Assembly: GCA_963693365.1 (NCBI GenBank)
Contig: CAVNZM010000003.1
Span: forward strand, 4,154,001 to 4,218,000
Direction of reading: 5' to 3'
DNA from: Amoebidium appalachense
Taxonomy: Eukaryota; Ichthyosporea
Length of the DNA: 64,000 nt
In this document: positions 27,691 to 56,700 of the stretch, piece after piece
How positions within the stretch are numbered: position 1 is the stretch's first letter
Layout: every line of letters begins with the position of its first letter
Program-made: the position numbers and the translations under genes
Notes under the pieces: generated by a model
What the model was told of the DNA's origin: nothing
Databases searched by the model: none
The model's input: the letters and a program-made list of their open reading frames with translations, nothing else

Positions 27691-29248
27691 CTTTGCAAAC
27701 ATGTCCAATAGAAGCTCTACATTTTCGTTCCCTTCCTCCTTCACAGACCACGGGTCGAGGTTAGGGCACGACAATAGTGGTAGGAGATTGAGCCCGGGAT
27801 TTTGTATGTTTATTCGTGTGAGCGATGGGTGCCCGGAAAGACATCGTATACTGGTTAAACCCGGGGTATTTCGAAGGGTTAAATCAGTCAAGTTTGGGCA
27901 GCGGGAGAGCGCGGAAATGTTGATTAGAGATGGGCAATCGTGAACGGTTACGCTTGTAAACGACCGGTTTTTCTCGCCTGGACAGGGCCCGAATGATTGG
28001 AGCTGGTGGAGCCATTTCAGTTCGGCTTTTTCTAGGTACGGGTGCGATGTGACATTTAGAATTAGGGGGTCTTGTATTCCAGCTACTTTTATTTCTCTTA
28101 GTGCTGTGAGGTGTGGCAGGACGCCATCGGCGAATTGGGGCCAACTATGTGAATTCCTCGCGATAACCAGTACTGCAATTCAAGTGTTTCGGAACTATAT
28201 TCCAGGCCCAAAACCGTGTCTACAAAGTAGACTCTGCCGGGAATGGACGTGGAAACTTACATGTTTCAGCGTCGTGCATTGAAGTCCGACAATCGGAACG
28301 TCAAAATTATCGTTGACACAACGCGGTGCAAACGGACAGATTCGTAATGTTTGCGCTTTTCGCGAAGCAACATCTCGCAATTTCGGTGTGGGTGGGAGGC
28401 ATATCCGTTCGAAACTCTGAAACTGAACTCGTTTTCGAGGTGTGGGCAACTTTCAATGCACGACAAATCGAAACTGAGACCCTCTCCATCCAGCCACAAA
28501 AAAAGCAAACTGCGCCAGAGGGTCGCGCTCCATACATCGACGGACGTAATCGGGGGCGCTCCTTCGTGGTCCCGCGTGCACAAAAAACTGTCCAATGCGC
28601 GCGCCGTTTCCATTAGATGGTTCATACCCCCCCGCCTCCTCGTAAAGGCAAAATTTCATCGACACTTCCGTGACGTGCTCCAAATTTTGTCCCTTTGTGG
28701 ATGGGATGTTCGCAAAGGCCGTTTCGATGCGTTTCAACGCGGAGCAATTCTCCCAGACTTGCCGCACGAAGAAACCGTCCTTGGGGGGGGTCGACTATGT
28801 GTCGATAGTGATCGATTTTCACCCTCTCAAAGCGGGAACCCATGCCCTTCATAATTTCCTGAAAAATTTCCTTTTCATTGTCATTGAAATATTCGAACCT
28901 GCTTTGCCAGGTGATGTCCAAAAGGCGTTGAAACGACAAGAGCAACTGAATCATCCCTACCGGCAACATGGGTTCCCCGATGAGTGTACCTCGCCACCAA
29001 TCCTCCGTTTCCAACATTACCCGACCCACAATGGGACCCCATCGTCGCACAAACCCCAAAAGAGTCGAGAAATTTCCGCTCTTTCGAGTGTATTCTCTCG
29101 TGTAGGAAAATCCCACGAGGCCCGCCTCGGGCGTGCGTGTGAGTTGGTCCAATCGTTTGCACACGAGGGTGACGGTTAGACGGTCGGGGTAGGGAAGAGC
29201 ACGTATGATGTGCACGAGAACCTCGGGGGTAGAACGGAGACTGGGCAT
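27691..29248 (-). CDS. F-box / leucine-rich-repeat-like protein gene with several frame breaks
   Basis: The start (ATG at 29248-29246) opens an F-box-like domain in the first ~40 residues: [17 protein letters not shown], then [10 protein letters not shown]-box proteins link SCF ubiquitin ligases to substrates. The frame then carries ~120 helical residues with aromatic and basic positions. The similarity continues only by changing frame, first at a C8 run (plus 28783-28790), then at a G7 run (plus 28627-28633), and probably again near 28430. A strong donor (CAT|GTAAGT) lies near 28262 and an acceptor (TTGAATTGCAG) near 28172. The last exon holds clear leucine-rich repeats, with [19 protein letters not shown] and [11 protein letters not shown] among them, and ends AAG|GTAGGT at 27691. 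The phase across the 28262/28172 intron does not match, so either one more break exists or my junction is wrong. It is a real gene family but may be a decaying copy or carry homopolymer assembly errors. Further exons on either side are possible. Confidence 0.55.
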
Positions 29249-29255
29249 GCTGTAT

Positions 29256-29256
29256 G

Positions 29257-29329
<73 letters not shown>

Positions 29330-29430
29330 GGATGGGGCAGGGTGAGGGGGAAAGGGGGGGAGGGGGGGGAGGAGGAAAGGGGGGAGGGGAGAGGGGTGAG
29401 AGGGAGGAGGGGTGGGAGGGGTGTGCGTGT

Positions 29431-29488
<58 letters not shown>

Positions 29489-29700
29489 GAGGCATGTGTG
29501 TTGTGTGTGTGTGTGTGTGTGTGGAGAGGAGGGGGCGGGGGGGCAGTTGTGTGTGTGTTGAGTGTTTTTGTGTGTCCGTGTGTGTGTGTGTGTGCGCGCG
29601 CGTTTGTGAGTGTGTGTGTGTGGATGTGTGTGTGCGGGTGTGTTTGTGTGTTATGGGTGGAGGGGGAGAGGAAAAAGGGGGGGAGGGGGAGGAGGGGGGG
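29256..29700. repeat. T-tract, (GT)n and poly-G complex
   Basis: A T22 run is followed by GT repeats, a ~40-base poly-G, another GT/poly-G pair near 29421-29487, and further GT-rich sequence. It lies just upstream of the F-box start, on the side where that gene's promoter would be. Confidence 0.9.
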
Positions 29701-29779
29701 GGATTATTAGTGTGTGACTGAGTGTGTGGACTCGTTTATGCTTTTAAAGTTCTCCAACGGTTTAAGGCAGTTGCTGAAA

Positions 29780-30066
29780 GGAAAGAGGGAGGGAGCAATC
29801 TGGTGGAGGTAGGGACGGAGGGAGGAAGGAAGGAGGGAGGGAGAGAAAGGGAAAGGGAGGGTGGAAGGGGGGGAGGGGGGAGGGAGGCAGAGAGGGAGGG
29901 AGGGAGGGAGGGAAGGAGGGAGAGAGGGAGGGAACGAGGGAGAGAGTGCGAGAGGACGAGGGTAGGGGGAGCCGGGGGGGGGGGGGGGGGGGGGAGGGGA
30001 GGGGAGAGGGGGAGGGAAGGGTCAGGGAAGGAGGGGGTGTAGGAAGGGACGAAGGGGCGGACGGGA

Positions 30067-30098
<32 letters not shown>

Positions 30099-30310
30099 TA
30101 GGGAAGGCGTGGAAAGGATGGAATAGAGGGAGGACGGGAGAAGGGGTGAGGAAAGGGGGGGGAGGGAGGGAGTGATGGAGGGCGGAAGAAGGGGAGTGAA
30201 GGTGCAAGGCCGGGAGGGGTCAGCGGGACGAGGGGAGGTAAAGAAGGCCGGAGGGAGGCAGGAGGGGACGCAGGAAGGGAGGGTTTGTGGGGGGTGGAGG
30301 GAGAGAGGGA
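29780..30310. repeat. Purine-rich GGGA/GGAA tract
   Basis: About 530 bases are almost pure A/G on the plus strand, with GGGA repeats (for example 29890-29935) and poly-G runs at 29973-29993 and 30070-30097. A strand-asymmetric polypurine tract of this length could adopt triplex or G-quadruplex structure. Confidence 0.9.
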
Positions 30311-32016
30311 GCCATCCAAACAAGCGCTAGCTCACAGGTATCCGATCCGTAAATAACTTCATGAAAGCAACCATCACCTACAGGGCCAAGAACATGCAAC
30401 TCCCAATAGTGGTAAACTCAGGGAAACCCCCGTCAAAAACACCCTGTTCTTTGAGAGCTCCCCTGCGGTTATAAGAAACAGCAACTTACCCTTGCTAGCA
30501 TCCTCTGGATGCATGGCAGGCAGCCCTGGCTCGGCTGGCCTCGGCATATTCCAAGTCCTTATACTGGAGCGTGGTGGTTGCTTGCCATATAATAGACGCT
30601 TTACTGCCAGATGTTAAAGCACGTCATGTTGGCTCAAAAGATCTACTTATATGGGTTTGGTAACATTCCCTTGCCCGTAGATGTTAGAAGTAAGGAATGG
30701 TTTCTTGCTAGTGGTTTTTGGGCACACTTGAAACTTCATGACTCGCAAAAACTTTGTCTCACGTTTGTGTCGCGCCTCTTCCTCTCAGTCCCTGGCACGT
30801 ACTGACGGTGCCTGGGCTGCTTTGAACTTCACGTTCGCCTCAAACCTCTATTTTTCCTTACACTCTCGCGACCGCGTGCATGCTTTCTCTCGCGGCGGCT
30901 CTACGGTCCCGAGAGTCCAGTGTTCGCTGTGTGTGTAAGGAAAAATACGAGTCACCTCAGTAGGTGACAGTCTCAGTCCTAAGACCTTGATCGACTGCGG
31001 GCCCGGCCTGGGTCGGCCATGTGAGCTAATCTGTGAGCCTATGCGTTCATGCGCACGCGTATACGTACGTGCCGAAATTTCAACACGAGCGACGTCATTC
31101 ATGCATGAAGCGCTCAGTGTGGCATACCTTCCTGTACTTTTTTTGTGGGTGAGCCGCAGCGGCAAGGGCCACCAAGCAAGAGGCACCGGCCACATGAGCC
31201 CTTACCACCATGTGCGTCTCTCGCCGGCTTGGGCCCCGTACGCCAGTGTCTAACGCCACCCTCACGGCCCTAATTAGGCAGCATGTGTGTTTTTAGATCT
31301 AATGACCAAATGAGTGTGCCCGATGCACTAATCACATTCAAAAATACTAAAGTCTAAAACTAGCTGCGTGATATAAGGCGAATTGTCCTATCTCAATCAA
31401 GATCGGAATGCATTATGGTATGCCTTACCCCGTGTGACTCTAGAAGCTCTCCGGCTTCTCCGGTCACAGCCGCAACGACGCTGTGGTCGCAGACCAAAGC
31501 TTATATTCAGAAAAATAAGCCTCGTTTTTCTCGTTTTTCCTCGTTTTTCTTTGCCTGTTTTGCAGCTCTGGTCCAGTTTTGTTGTTGTTTATCACGCTGT
31601 TGCTGAGAGGGACACGCCAGCACATGCAAGCAAATAATCAGTGCCGTGTAAAATGCAGAAGTCCTGGGCTTAACAGAAGTCGCGTTGGTTCACTTAAGGT
31701 GTTAAGAGTACGTGGCATGCATGCACAACAACCACCAGAGTAACTAAAAAAATAAACTCTTAGAACCACAAAAACCGAGTGCCGGAGTAACCAAGCTGTC
31801 GACCAACGCTCTTACATTTATCCCGAATTTTGAAGAAGGGGTTGGCCAAAACTTTTTGAATAACAGCTAGCTAGTGTCCGTAACAATAAATCCTAAACCC
31901 CGAATAACAGCAGCACATTTCCACAAAATTTCATCCGTGGGTAGATGCTTTAAGACCGCTAGTTCTGAATAAAGTTGCTAATACTCTGCCTTTAGTAATA
32001 CCTCACACTGTTAAAG
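30311..32016. other. Unique intergenic DNA upstream of the PNPLA gene
   Basis: This ordinary-complexity sequence has no recognised gene. A consensus donor on the minus strand (AAGG|GTAAGT near 30493) follows a short open minus-strand stretch from an ATG near 30549. It could be a small 5' exon of a minus-strand transcript, such as the F-box gene, but its phase does not fit that gene's first exon. A 15-bp inverted repeat lies at 30849-30947. Confidence 0.4.
30849..30947. repeat. 99-bp inverted-repeat structure
   Basis: TATTTTTCCTTACAC at 30849-30863 is matched perfectly by its reverse complement at 30933-30947. Partial inverted matching continues inward (ACTCTCGCGACCG against CGGTCCCGAGAGT). 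It resembles a very short MITE or a regulatory hairpin. Confidence 0.55.
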
Positions 32017-38275
<6,259 letters not shown>

Positions 38276-38318
38276 TGTGAAGAGCACGGGCACGGGAAGT
38301 AAGCGGAAAAGATGGTCG

Positions 38319-38434
38319 GGATTATTAAGAGAAAACAGGCTCCCGCTCGCACAAGTGAGCACCTAACCATCAGAGATTTACCGGATTATTAAGGGGAAAC
38401 AGTCTCCCGCTTGCACAAGTGAGCACCTAGCCAC
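38319..38434. repeat. Direct duplication, two ~52-bp copies
   Basis: A unit starting GGATTATTAAG and containing GCACAAGTGAGCACCTA occurs at 38319-38370 and again at 38383-38434 with a few differences. It lies 44 bp past the PNPLA stop, so probably in its 3' untranslated region. Confidence 0.75.
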
Positions 38435-38572
38435 CGTGTTGTATTGACGATGTACCGGGTGGATTCGAAAAAAATAATCGAGTTTTGTGGAGAATGTAGC
38501 AGTTGGCTGGCATGAAAACACACGACTTAGCAATATTATTCCAGACCATTTATCCATTTTTCCTTCTTTTTT

Positions 38573-38607
<35 letters not shown>

Positions 38608-38821
38608 GGGGGGGGAGGTGGGCCAGGGGAGAGGGAGGGGAGGGGGGGGGGGGGGGAGGGTAGGCGGGGATTTCATATGTGGCATCAGTGTACTCCAATT
38701 TGGTTCCTTCTATCATCTACATGTGCATGTTGTATTTGCCTAATCTTTGCTTTTTTTCTATTTTTGTTTTCAGTCCCTGGCAGTTGTGTAAAGAGTGACA
38801 TGGGGAGGGAAGGGGGGGGGG

Positions 38822-38867
<46 letters not shown>

Positions 38868-39441
38868 TTGCTGATAGGCTTTTACTCAGTAAACGAAATG
38901 AAGAGAAGAGCCATCACCTGAGAGAAGAAATAGGCACAACTCTCTGACTCTCCCCGCACTCAGAAATTTGCCCATGCACTGTGTCGGGATGAGAAATCAA
39001 ATTCTAAATCACAAAATACTGGAGATTAGTGTGAGATTGGACGTGTATGGGGGAAAAAATGGAAATCACAAGAGCCGAAAACCAAGGGTATTTAGCCTAA
39101 TTAGCTCTATAGTGAACTGAAGGAGCGGAGAAAGCCTTTGCCGGGATAAGGACGCGGGGGGGGGGGGGGGGGGGGGGGGTGGGGTTCGTGGTTGGGACAT
39201 GTTGGAGGGTCAAGATAGACATGCCATTGCCACCAGATTCTGGACAGTTGCAACGTGGGAAAAGGAAGAACTGAGAAATTTAATATTCAGTGGAATCATG
39301 GAACATAACCGAACAAGTTCAAAATAAAAGGTGCTCAGTCCTAGTGGTTTAGTGGATGATATTGGCCGGGACACAGTTATCAATGGTTTTTTTCTTCTTC
39401 TCTTTTTTGTTTTCCTTTTTTGGTGGTGGCAATGGTGTGTG

Positions 39442-39519
<78 letters not shown>

Positions 39520-39672
39520 GAAGGAGCAATCCCCCCCCCCCCCCTCCCCCCCCTTCCCCGGTCCAGGGCATGTGTGTCTGTAAATTTGATGGTGCCCAAG
39601 TGAATGTGTGTGTGTGTTGTGTAAAGGCTTGTGTATGTGCCTGGGTGTGTGTGTGCCGGTATGTGTGTGTGT

Positions 39673-39720
<48 letters not shown>

Positions 39721-39879
39721 GAGGGGGGGGGGGCTTCAAGTTGCAAGAATGGAGGGAAAGGCCCTAGACTACAGGGGGTATTTCGCGTGGCGGTAGTGGC
39801 CGGGGATAGGGGGGGAAGGGGTGAAGGGGCGGAAGGGGGGGGGGGGAAGGGGAGGAGGGTGCAAAATATGTTGAGTGCA

Positions 39880-39939
<60 letters not shown>

Positions 39940-39946
39940 CTGGCCG

Positions 39947-39982
<36 letters not shown>

Positions 39983-40069
39983 TGGTTAGGCGACGGCGGC
40001 GGTGGTGGTGGTGGCACGGTGGTGGTGTGTCTTTGTGTGTGTGCATGTGTGTGCCCTTTTTTTTTTTTT

Positions 40070-40116
<47 letters not shown>

Positions 40117-40832
40117 GGATGTGGTATGGGTAGGCACATACGGGCATGGCAGTTCACAGATAGAAAACATTGAAGGGACTCGTTATCTTTATTTAGTAAT
40201 ATTAAAATGTCTATTTTTATTCAGGCTGTTCTATATCCAAGGCAGCTTTGGAAAGTTTTGCGAGTGTATACGTGCGAGTCTTGGTGTGACTTGTGTGTTG
40301 ATAGTTAACCTAGTCAAACCCACTATTTAAACAGACCTAGTTTGCTCAGAGGGTGTGGTAGGGATAAATGGGGTGGAAAAACGATAAACACAACAAAATC
40401 AAATTACTAGTCCTACAAGGGTTGTGAGAATCAAAGTTGAGTATCTTGCTACTCCCCCATCCCCCCCCCCCCCCCCCACCCACCCATCCACAACACACAC
40501 ACACACAAGCACAAACAAAAAACCATTCCCCATGGTAGAAACCCAGCCTGCACCAGGAATCCACAGACGTACGACCGTTTCTTGGGTGTGCCTTCAGGTG
40601 TACAAGAAGATTTTTCCTTCCTGAATGTTTATGTGCATCCCCGGATTTTTTTTTTCTCTCAGACTCAGTGTGTGCATCACCCGGTGCATGCGGCTGTGCA
40701 TTGGAACTACACCTCTTCGCGCACCACATGATATGGCCATGCTTTCAATTCTCCCCCGTGTGCGTATGCGGGTGCTTGGGTAGAGCATGACTCGAATTCG
40801 CCATGGTGACAACACACACACACACACGCACG

Positions 40833-40902
<70 letters not shown>

Positions 40903-40966
40903 CTCGGCTCTCTCCCCCTTCCCCCCCCCCTCCCCTCGCCTCCTCCCCCCTCCCGCCCCTCTCTCT

Positions 40967-41004
<38 letters not shown>

Positions 41005-41977
41005 TTCTCCCAATACACTCAACCACCGACACCGCCCCCCACCAACCCTTCCACCAAACATCCCCACAACTATCCCTCTTCTCCGTCGTAACCACCACCA
41101 CATCTAGAAAGTCTTGTGCATCAAGGACTTAACTAGATGATGGTAAACTTGAATGTTGTTGCTTCATGTCCATTAGCTATGAGATCTTATTTTTAATTGT
41201 GCCCGGGTTGAATCTTGCTGATGAGACATGAACGACATCCGTGTTGCTAGCACAAAAAGGGTGCCTTGTGCCTCTATTCCTTGTAGGCAGGCAGCTCGAT
41301 TATCGACGTGGTTTTAAACAGTAACTCCTCACGACTTCAATGATGAATCTTGTGCCTCCCTAATGAAATGTGGAGGGCACTTTTGATTAGTTGTGTTCAT
41401 CCATGGCTTCCCAGGCTTACCTTACACAACCCAGCTGGAGGGGTCTCTAGGAAGACTGTGAATTGACACGTCGGAGCATTGATTTCAAATCCCTGTCTGT
41501 TTGCTTCTACAGCCCCCCCCGCCCCCCCCCCCCCCCCTCTCTCTCTCTTCACATGTCATCGATGTTTTTGGAGGCGGAAACTTGGTAGTATCGTCGCATT
41601 CATGTCACGATAAGAGTGGAAAGCAAAACACAAATATTTTCTTCACAGGAGTCACCACAATCGCCTCCGTGTGCTCCCAACAACCATTTGCAACTCAGTA
41701 TTCTATCTCGCTTTCCAATTTGTTTGCCTCAGCGACTTGGCCGTTTTCGCTCTCATCTTCTTCAGCGTGCATAAGCCACTCTCTCCTTGCAGTCCCACTT
41801 CTCTGAAGTCTGCATTTTCTCATTGGACTTTCCGTCTCGTGTTCGGTTTGCATATGTTAAAAGAACAGTGGCATACTGTCCTATCGATATCCCTCGTCTA
41901 TGATACCACATTATTCCACCTTTAAAAATTGAACACAAGCACAAGCAGCTGTTTTTTTTTCTCCTTCCGTTTTCGGT

Positions 41978-42014
41978 CAAGGCCTCCTTATCACCCTGGG
42001 ATAAGGAGGCCTTG
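41978..42014. other. Perfect 15-bp stem, 7-nt loop hairpin
   Basis: CAAGGCCTCCTTATC (41978-41992) is followed by ACCCTGG and then the exact reverse complement ending at 42014. The flanks (TTTCGGT on the left, TTTTCGGTC on the right) look like a short direct repeat. No homopolymer is involved, so this is not chance low complexity. Confidence 0.8.
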
Positions 42015-42157
42015 TTTTCGGTCCCAGGGGAGAGGCTGAGACGCCAAGTTGGTGCGAAATGTGATTGGCTTAAAGCGCATAGGTGATTCTAAATTATCTT
42101 TTGATTTGATATCTGCGCATCACCTTACGTAACTTTCCCAGCAGTACCTGCTTGTGC

Positions 42158-42165
42158 TGACGTCA
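42158..42165. promoter_or_regulatory. CRE-type palindrome TGACGTCA upstream of SGTA
   Basis: The eight-base TGACGTCA site (the bZIP/CREB consensus) lies in unique DNA about 1.1 kb before the SGTA start codon, where the promoter is expected because the 5' untranslated region is probably interrupted by an intron. It is a single short motif, so this is only a suggestion. Confidence 0.25.
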
Positions 42166-43271
42166 TCACTCGTCACCACTCTCGAGCTCAAGTGTACGCG
42201 TGCCACTCTCTCACGTGAAAAGTTGGGGTAACAAGAACGTGTGTTTTTCTCTCCTTTACCCGCTTGTTTATGACGGGAAAGTAACAACTTAGGTAAGGAG
42301 TATCCCCGTTTTCCCGTTTAAAAACTAGAGAAAAAGAAAAGGAGATTGCTCCGGGTGTAGCCTGCTTGCTGGGAAAGGATCTGACGGTGTACATATGCGC
42401 AACACAAGAAAGTTGGCCCGGATCTGATCACAGTTGTCTTCGTTTCGAACGCGAGTGATATTGAAAAGAACCCGTGCTTTTTTGTGCGGAGGCGTTTAAA
42501 AGCGGCTGGTGCGGGTATTCTAGTGCCTCTATGTAGGCATTCGCATGTCCGTTTACGTCCGTGTCTATGTGTACTCGTGTGTTGTCATCCGTGTCCGTGT
42601 CCCCCCCCCCCCCCCCCCCCCCCCTCCCCCCCCCCCGCCCCCCACCGCCTCCCCCCTCACCCTCCCCCCAAGCAGGGCTTTCAATGCATTACATCCTTGA
42701 GATATTTCTATCACTATGCTTCTAGGCTCTAAGATGAATGATATGCTTTTAGGCTCTAAGATGAATGATATGCTCGAATGATAAGAGTGCCGTGGATTCA
42801 TCTGAATTTTCGGTTTTTGTGATGTGGCCGATCACAAAGTAATCGTGACCAAGGAGAAATATATACACAGATATAAATTATTTTGAATTCCCCAAGTTAC
42901 TGCCTGTGTAGAGCAATAGAGAGGGTCGCGTAGGATGTTACTTAAATCTCTTTCTTCTCTACCGTTCCCTTTCTCTTTCCACACGCTCTTACATTTTTTT
43001 TTTAGAGGCCCCACAATCCTATCTAAAAGGGAAGAGTCAGTGGGTGACGTCTTCAGTAACGTTATCCTTTGCTGTCTTGCCATGTTCATACATTCCTACG
43101 CCACCACACCAAGCCCCACTTACAGGGATTGCGTTTTTATTAATGTTTTTTGGCAAGCAGATGGCACATCACCAAACTTAAAACCTCACCGTTTCCCCTC
43201 CCCCCCCCTCCCCCCTCCCTCCCTCCCACCCCACCCCCCCCCCCCAATTTTTCCTTCCATTTTCCCAGAAA

Positions 43272-53722
<10,451 letters not shown>

Positions 53723-56700
53723 ACTCTGCATTCGACATGCATGCCATCTGTGTTGGCTCCCTTCTCAAGAAATGAACATTTTTTATTTATTTTTCGGTTC
53801 CTCTCTTTTCCTAAATGCATTTTCTCGGTATTTCTAATTAATACACGGTTAGCTTATATATACACAAGGCAGATGAGCCAATGTCACATAAAGGTGATCA
53901 CAAACTTATTCAGTCGTTCATATGCTCCATCTATGTGGCCTCTGTCATCCCCTCCTAATTCTTCCTTCCCTTTTCCCTTCCTCTTCCTCCAATTCCTTTC
54001 TTTTTTTTTTTCAGGCCTTGCTGGTGCAATCCACTGTGTAAGATTCGACTATTTAGCTTATCGTTTTTTCGGAAGGATGAACCTGCAAGTCCGTATTATT
54101 GAAGATTTCCCATTTGTGTTGTTCTTGAATGTTAATAATATTATTCTGTTTTTAGGGCTTTTTTCATGTTTTATCCAGGATTTGGTGGGCGTGGGGGCCT
54201 GTCTGGGAGGGAAGGGGTTTACCTATAGCTTGAGGTCTTGGTTGTTTTTTAATCCGTCACGGACGGTGAACACACACGGGAGGCTTGGTAATACCCTTTC
54301 GCTGCTCTTGACATTCGTTTTACCATTCGACATGTGAAGTCGCTCTGAAATAGGAATAAACATTCACACACGCACGGTTACATACATGTGACCGAATTAC
54401 CGGCCGGTGCCAGATCTGACAGTGTGCATGTTTGTGTTCTGTAGGTAGCATATGCTTGCCCATGCTCTAGCATATATTTTTGTACATGCCGGTGTGCACC
54501 TGCTTGTACATGCCCATGTGCTTGTACGTGCACATGCCCTGCATTTGTGCATGCCCATGTGCTTGTACATGCAGATGCGCTTGCATTTGTGCATGGCCAT
54601 GTGCTTGTACATACATGCACATACCCTTGCATTTATGCATGCCCACGTGCTTGTACGTATGCATGCCCGTGTGTTTGTACGTTTGTGCCCGTGTGCGTGT
54701 GCTTGTACATGCCCATGTTCTTGTACACGCCCGATGGTGTGCCATGCATATATGGCTAGCGCAGCATGTGGCCATGGAGGATTCTCAGGATGATCTATGT
54801 ACGTTGGCATGTCGATATGTCCGATGCCCTTGCATGTATCCATAACGGTGAGGACATGCCATCATGGATGCAAGTATGCATGCTGGCACACATCACATGT
54901 GCACGTACGTGCATTAATATATATCCCCAGAGTAGCTCCAGGTCAGGCAGTCAGGCTACATGCATGTCGGACATTCCGAACGGCCCGCGCATGCCGCTGA
55001 GCAAGAACACCATGTACATAGTAAATGCACCAACGAAGTGAAAACGTTAATTTTCTTGTCACGGTTGCATTATATTGTAGAGGCTCAGTTGATCATGAGA
55101 CTTGCAGTCGCTGACCTCAGGAAGAGAACCGAGAGACCCTTCGCTGGCGGTTCAAGAAGAAAGGGAGCTATACCTCGTTTCATTATCGACCTTCTCTTTC
55201 GAATAACAGTTATAGTAAACGCCTAAGGATTCTGATATACGTATAACACTCGGAGTCCAGTACGTGGAGTTCTTGCCGGCCCAGCTTGTAACGGCTCTGA
55301 CCGGCGAACCTTGACAATTTTTTCATGGATTTCATTGGATGTAAACGGTCTTACAAATAAATAGTCAGGGATACCGTGTGAAACAGAACGTACAGATAAA
55401 AAGGGGGTTGGAAAAGTGCAACTGAATAATTAGAAACGAAACAAGCATGTTTTTTTTTAAAAAAAATTTTTTTTTCTATATATTTGATTATGCGCTTTCC
55501 TTACAGACCAACAACATCCATTCAAAGCTCTTTCCTCATCCGTACTGTACTGTGGACCCTCACAGTGGGCTTCGGCGACTACAATAATGGCACATGCAAC
55601 GGACTTGCGCCGCCTAATAAGACTTCGGCAAAAATCTTCAGATTGAATAAAATTAAACGTCGTTATAGCATGAATTATGGTATATGATTAGTTCATAAAC
55701 GGTCGGCTGCATAAAGCATTTAGAGTTGGGACATGGTTGTTTCGAAATCGGTTTCCCTTTTTCCCGGAAAACAGGGCCAGCATGTGTTACTGTCAACCCG
55801 CCAAAGTTTGATGTGTTTTGTCTTCGAATATATAAGAGTAATAAAGAAAGAAAAGAATACAGACGTTTTTATATAGAAGTGTAGCTCAAAGAAATATAAA
55901 AAACAGTCCCCTAGGCAAAGGTTAGCGGCGCCGTCGCTCAAATCTATGAAATTGATCGGGGTTCAAATGTTTTCGAGTCGATCGACAAATCGAACCCTGA
56001 CATCCGAGATCTAACGGTTGCGTGACTTGGACCGTCAAGATGCAACCAAAAGGGGTCGTTATACTCTCAGTAGGGTAATTCAAGGTCTATAGACAAACAA
56101 AACGTGCTGGTTGGTCCATTAAAAATAGCAATTATAACAAATATTTTTAGAGAAGTATAAAACCATGGGAATATTTGTACTCTAGCGCATTAATGTATCA
56201 AGAATTTTCATAGTACGATTCCAAACATATACAAATTTCTTCACAAAAGAACTGATAATCTATTCTACAGTCAAAAACCAAAGGAAAAATAATTAAAAAT
56301 AGAAGAACCTAAAGATATTTTTTTTAGTTTTTCCTTTTCCGTTTGTTATATATTCCTTTAGTGTTATTTTTACGTGTTCAAAGCATTTTGACGGGTCCAT
56401 GTTTTATGCCTCACGTGTTTTGTTAACAGTAGATCTGGTATAATTTTACTAACGGCGGCAGCCAGATGATCGATCATGCATTTTTGCACGTCTCCCCTTT
56501 TTTGCGGATCTGATCGGGCGGCTTACGTCACTGTGCCTACGAATTCTGTGTCGCTCGTGACAGTGGTTAGATTCGATAAAAATCATGCTCTAAAATAACA
56601 CACTTTGTCGTCGGTTGGTCGAACCTAAAATTTGATCGGCGAGAGTAAGATTTTTAACTTTTAAAACCATTTTTATTCGCAACAGTGACATCAACGAATC

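Larger units (their letters stand above)
38276..43271. other. Intergenic region between the PNPLA and SGTA genes
   Basis: It contains poly-G blocks (38575-38606, 38816-38865, 39687-39718, 39951-39980, 40081-40115), GT tracts (39440-39518, 39886-39937), a CA/CT block (40812-40900) and a poly-C (40970-41000). The stretch 41100-42480 is ordinary sequence. No gene is recognised. The right end must hold the SGTA promoter and 5' untranslated exon, since an acceptor abuts the SGTA start codon. Confidence 0.5.

Noticed and set aside
30494-30549. Minus-strand mini exon with ATG and strong GTAAGT donor
   Set aside because: It is too short to identify, and its phase does not fit the nearby F-box gene. 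It is mentioned in the spacer entry only.
53741-54337. 198-codon hydrophobic plus-strand frame after SGTA
   Set aside because: It runs over T-rich sequence with a consensus acceptor in its middle. No domain is recognised and it probably overlaps the SGTA 3' untranslated region.
55400-55980. tRNA-like GGTTCAAATG near 55958
   Set aside because: No acceptor or anticodon stems can be formed around it.
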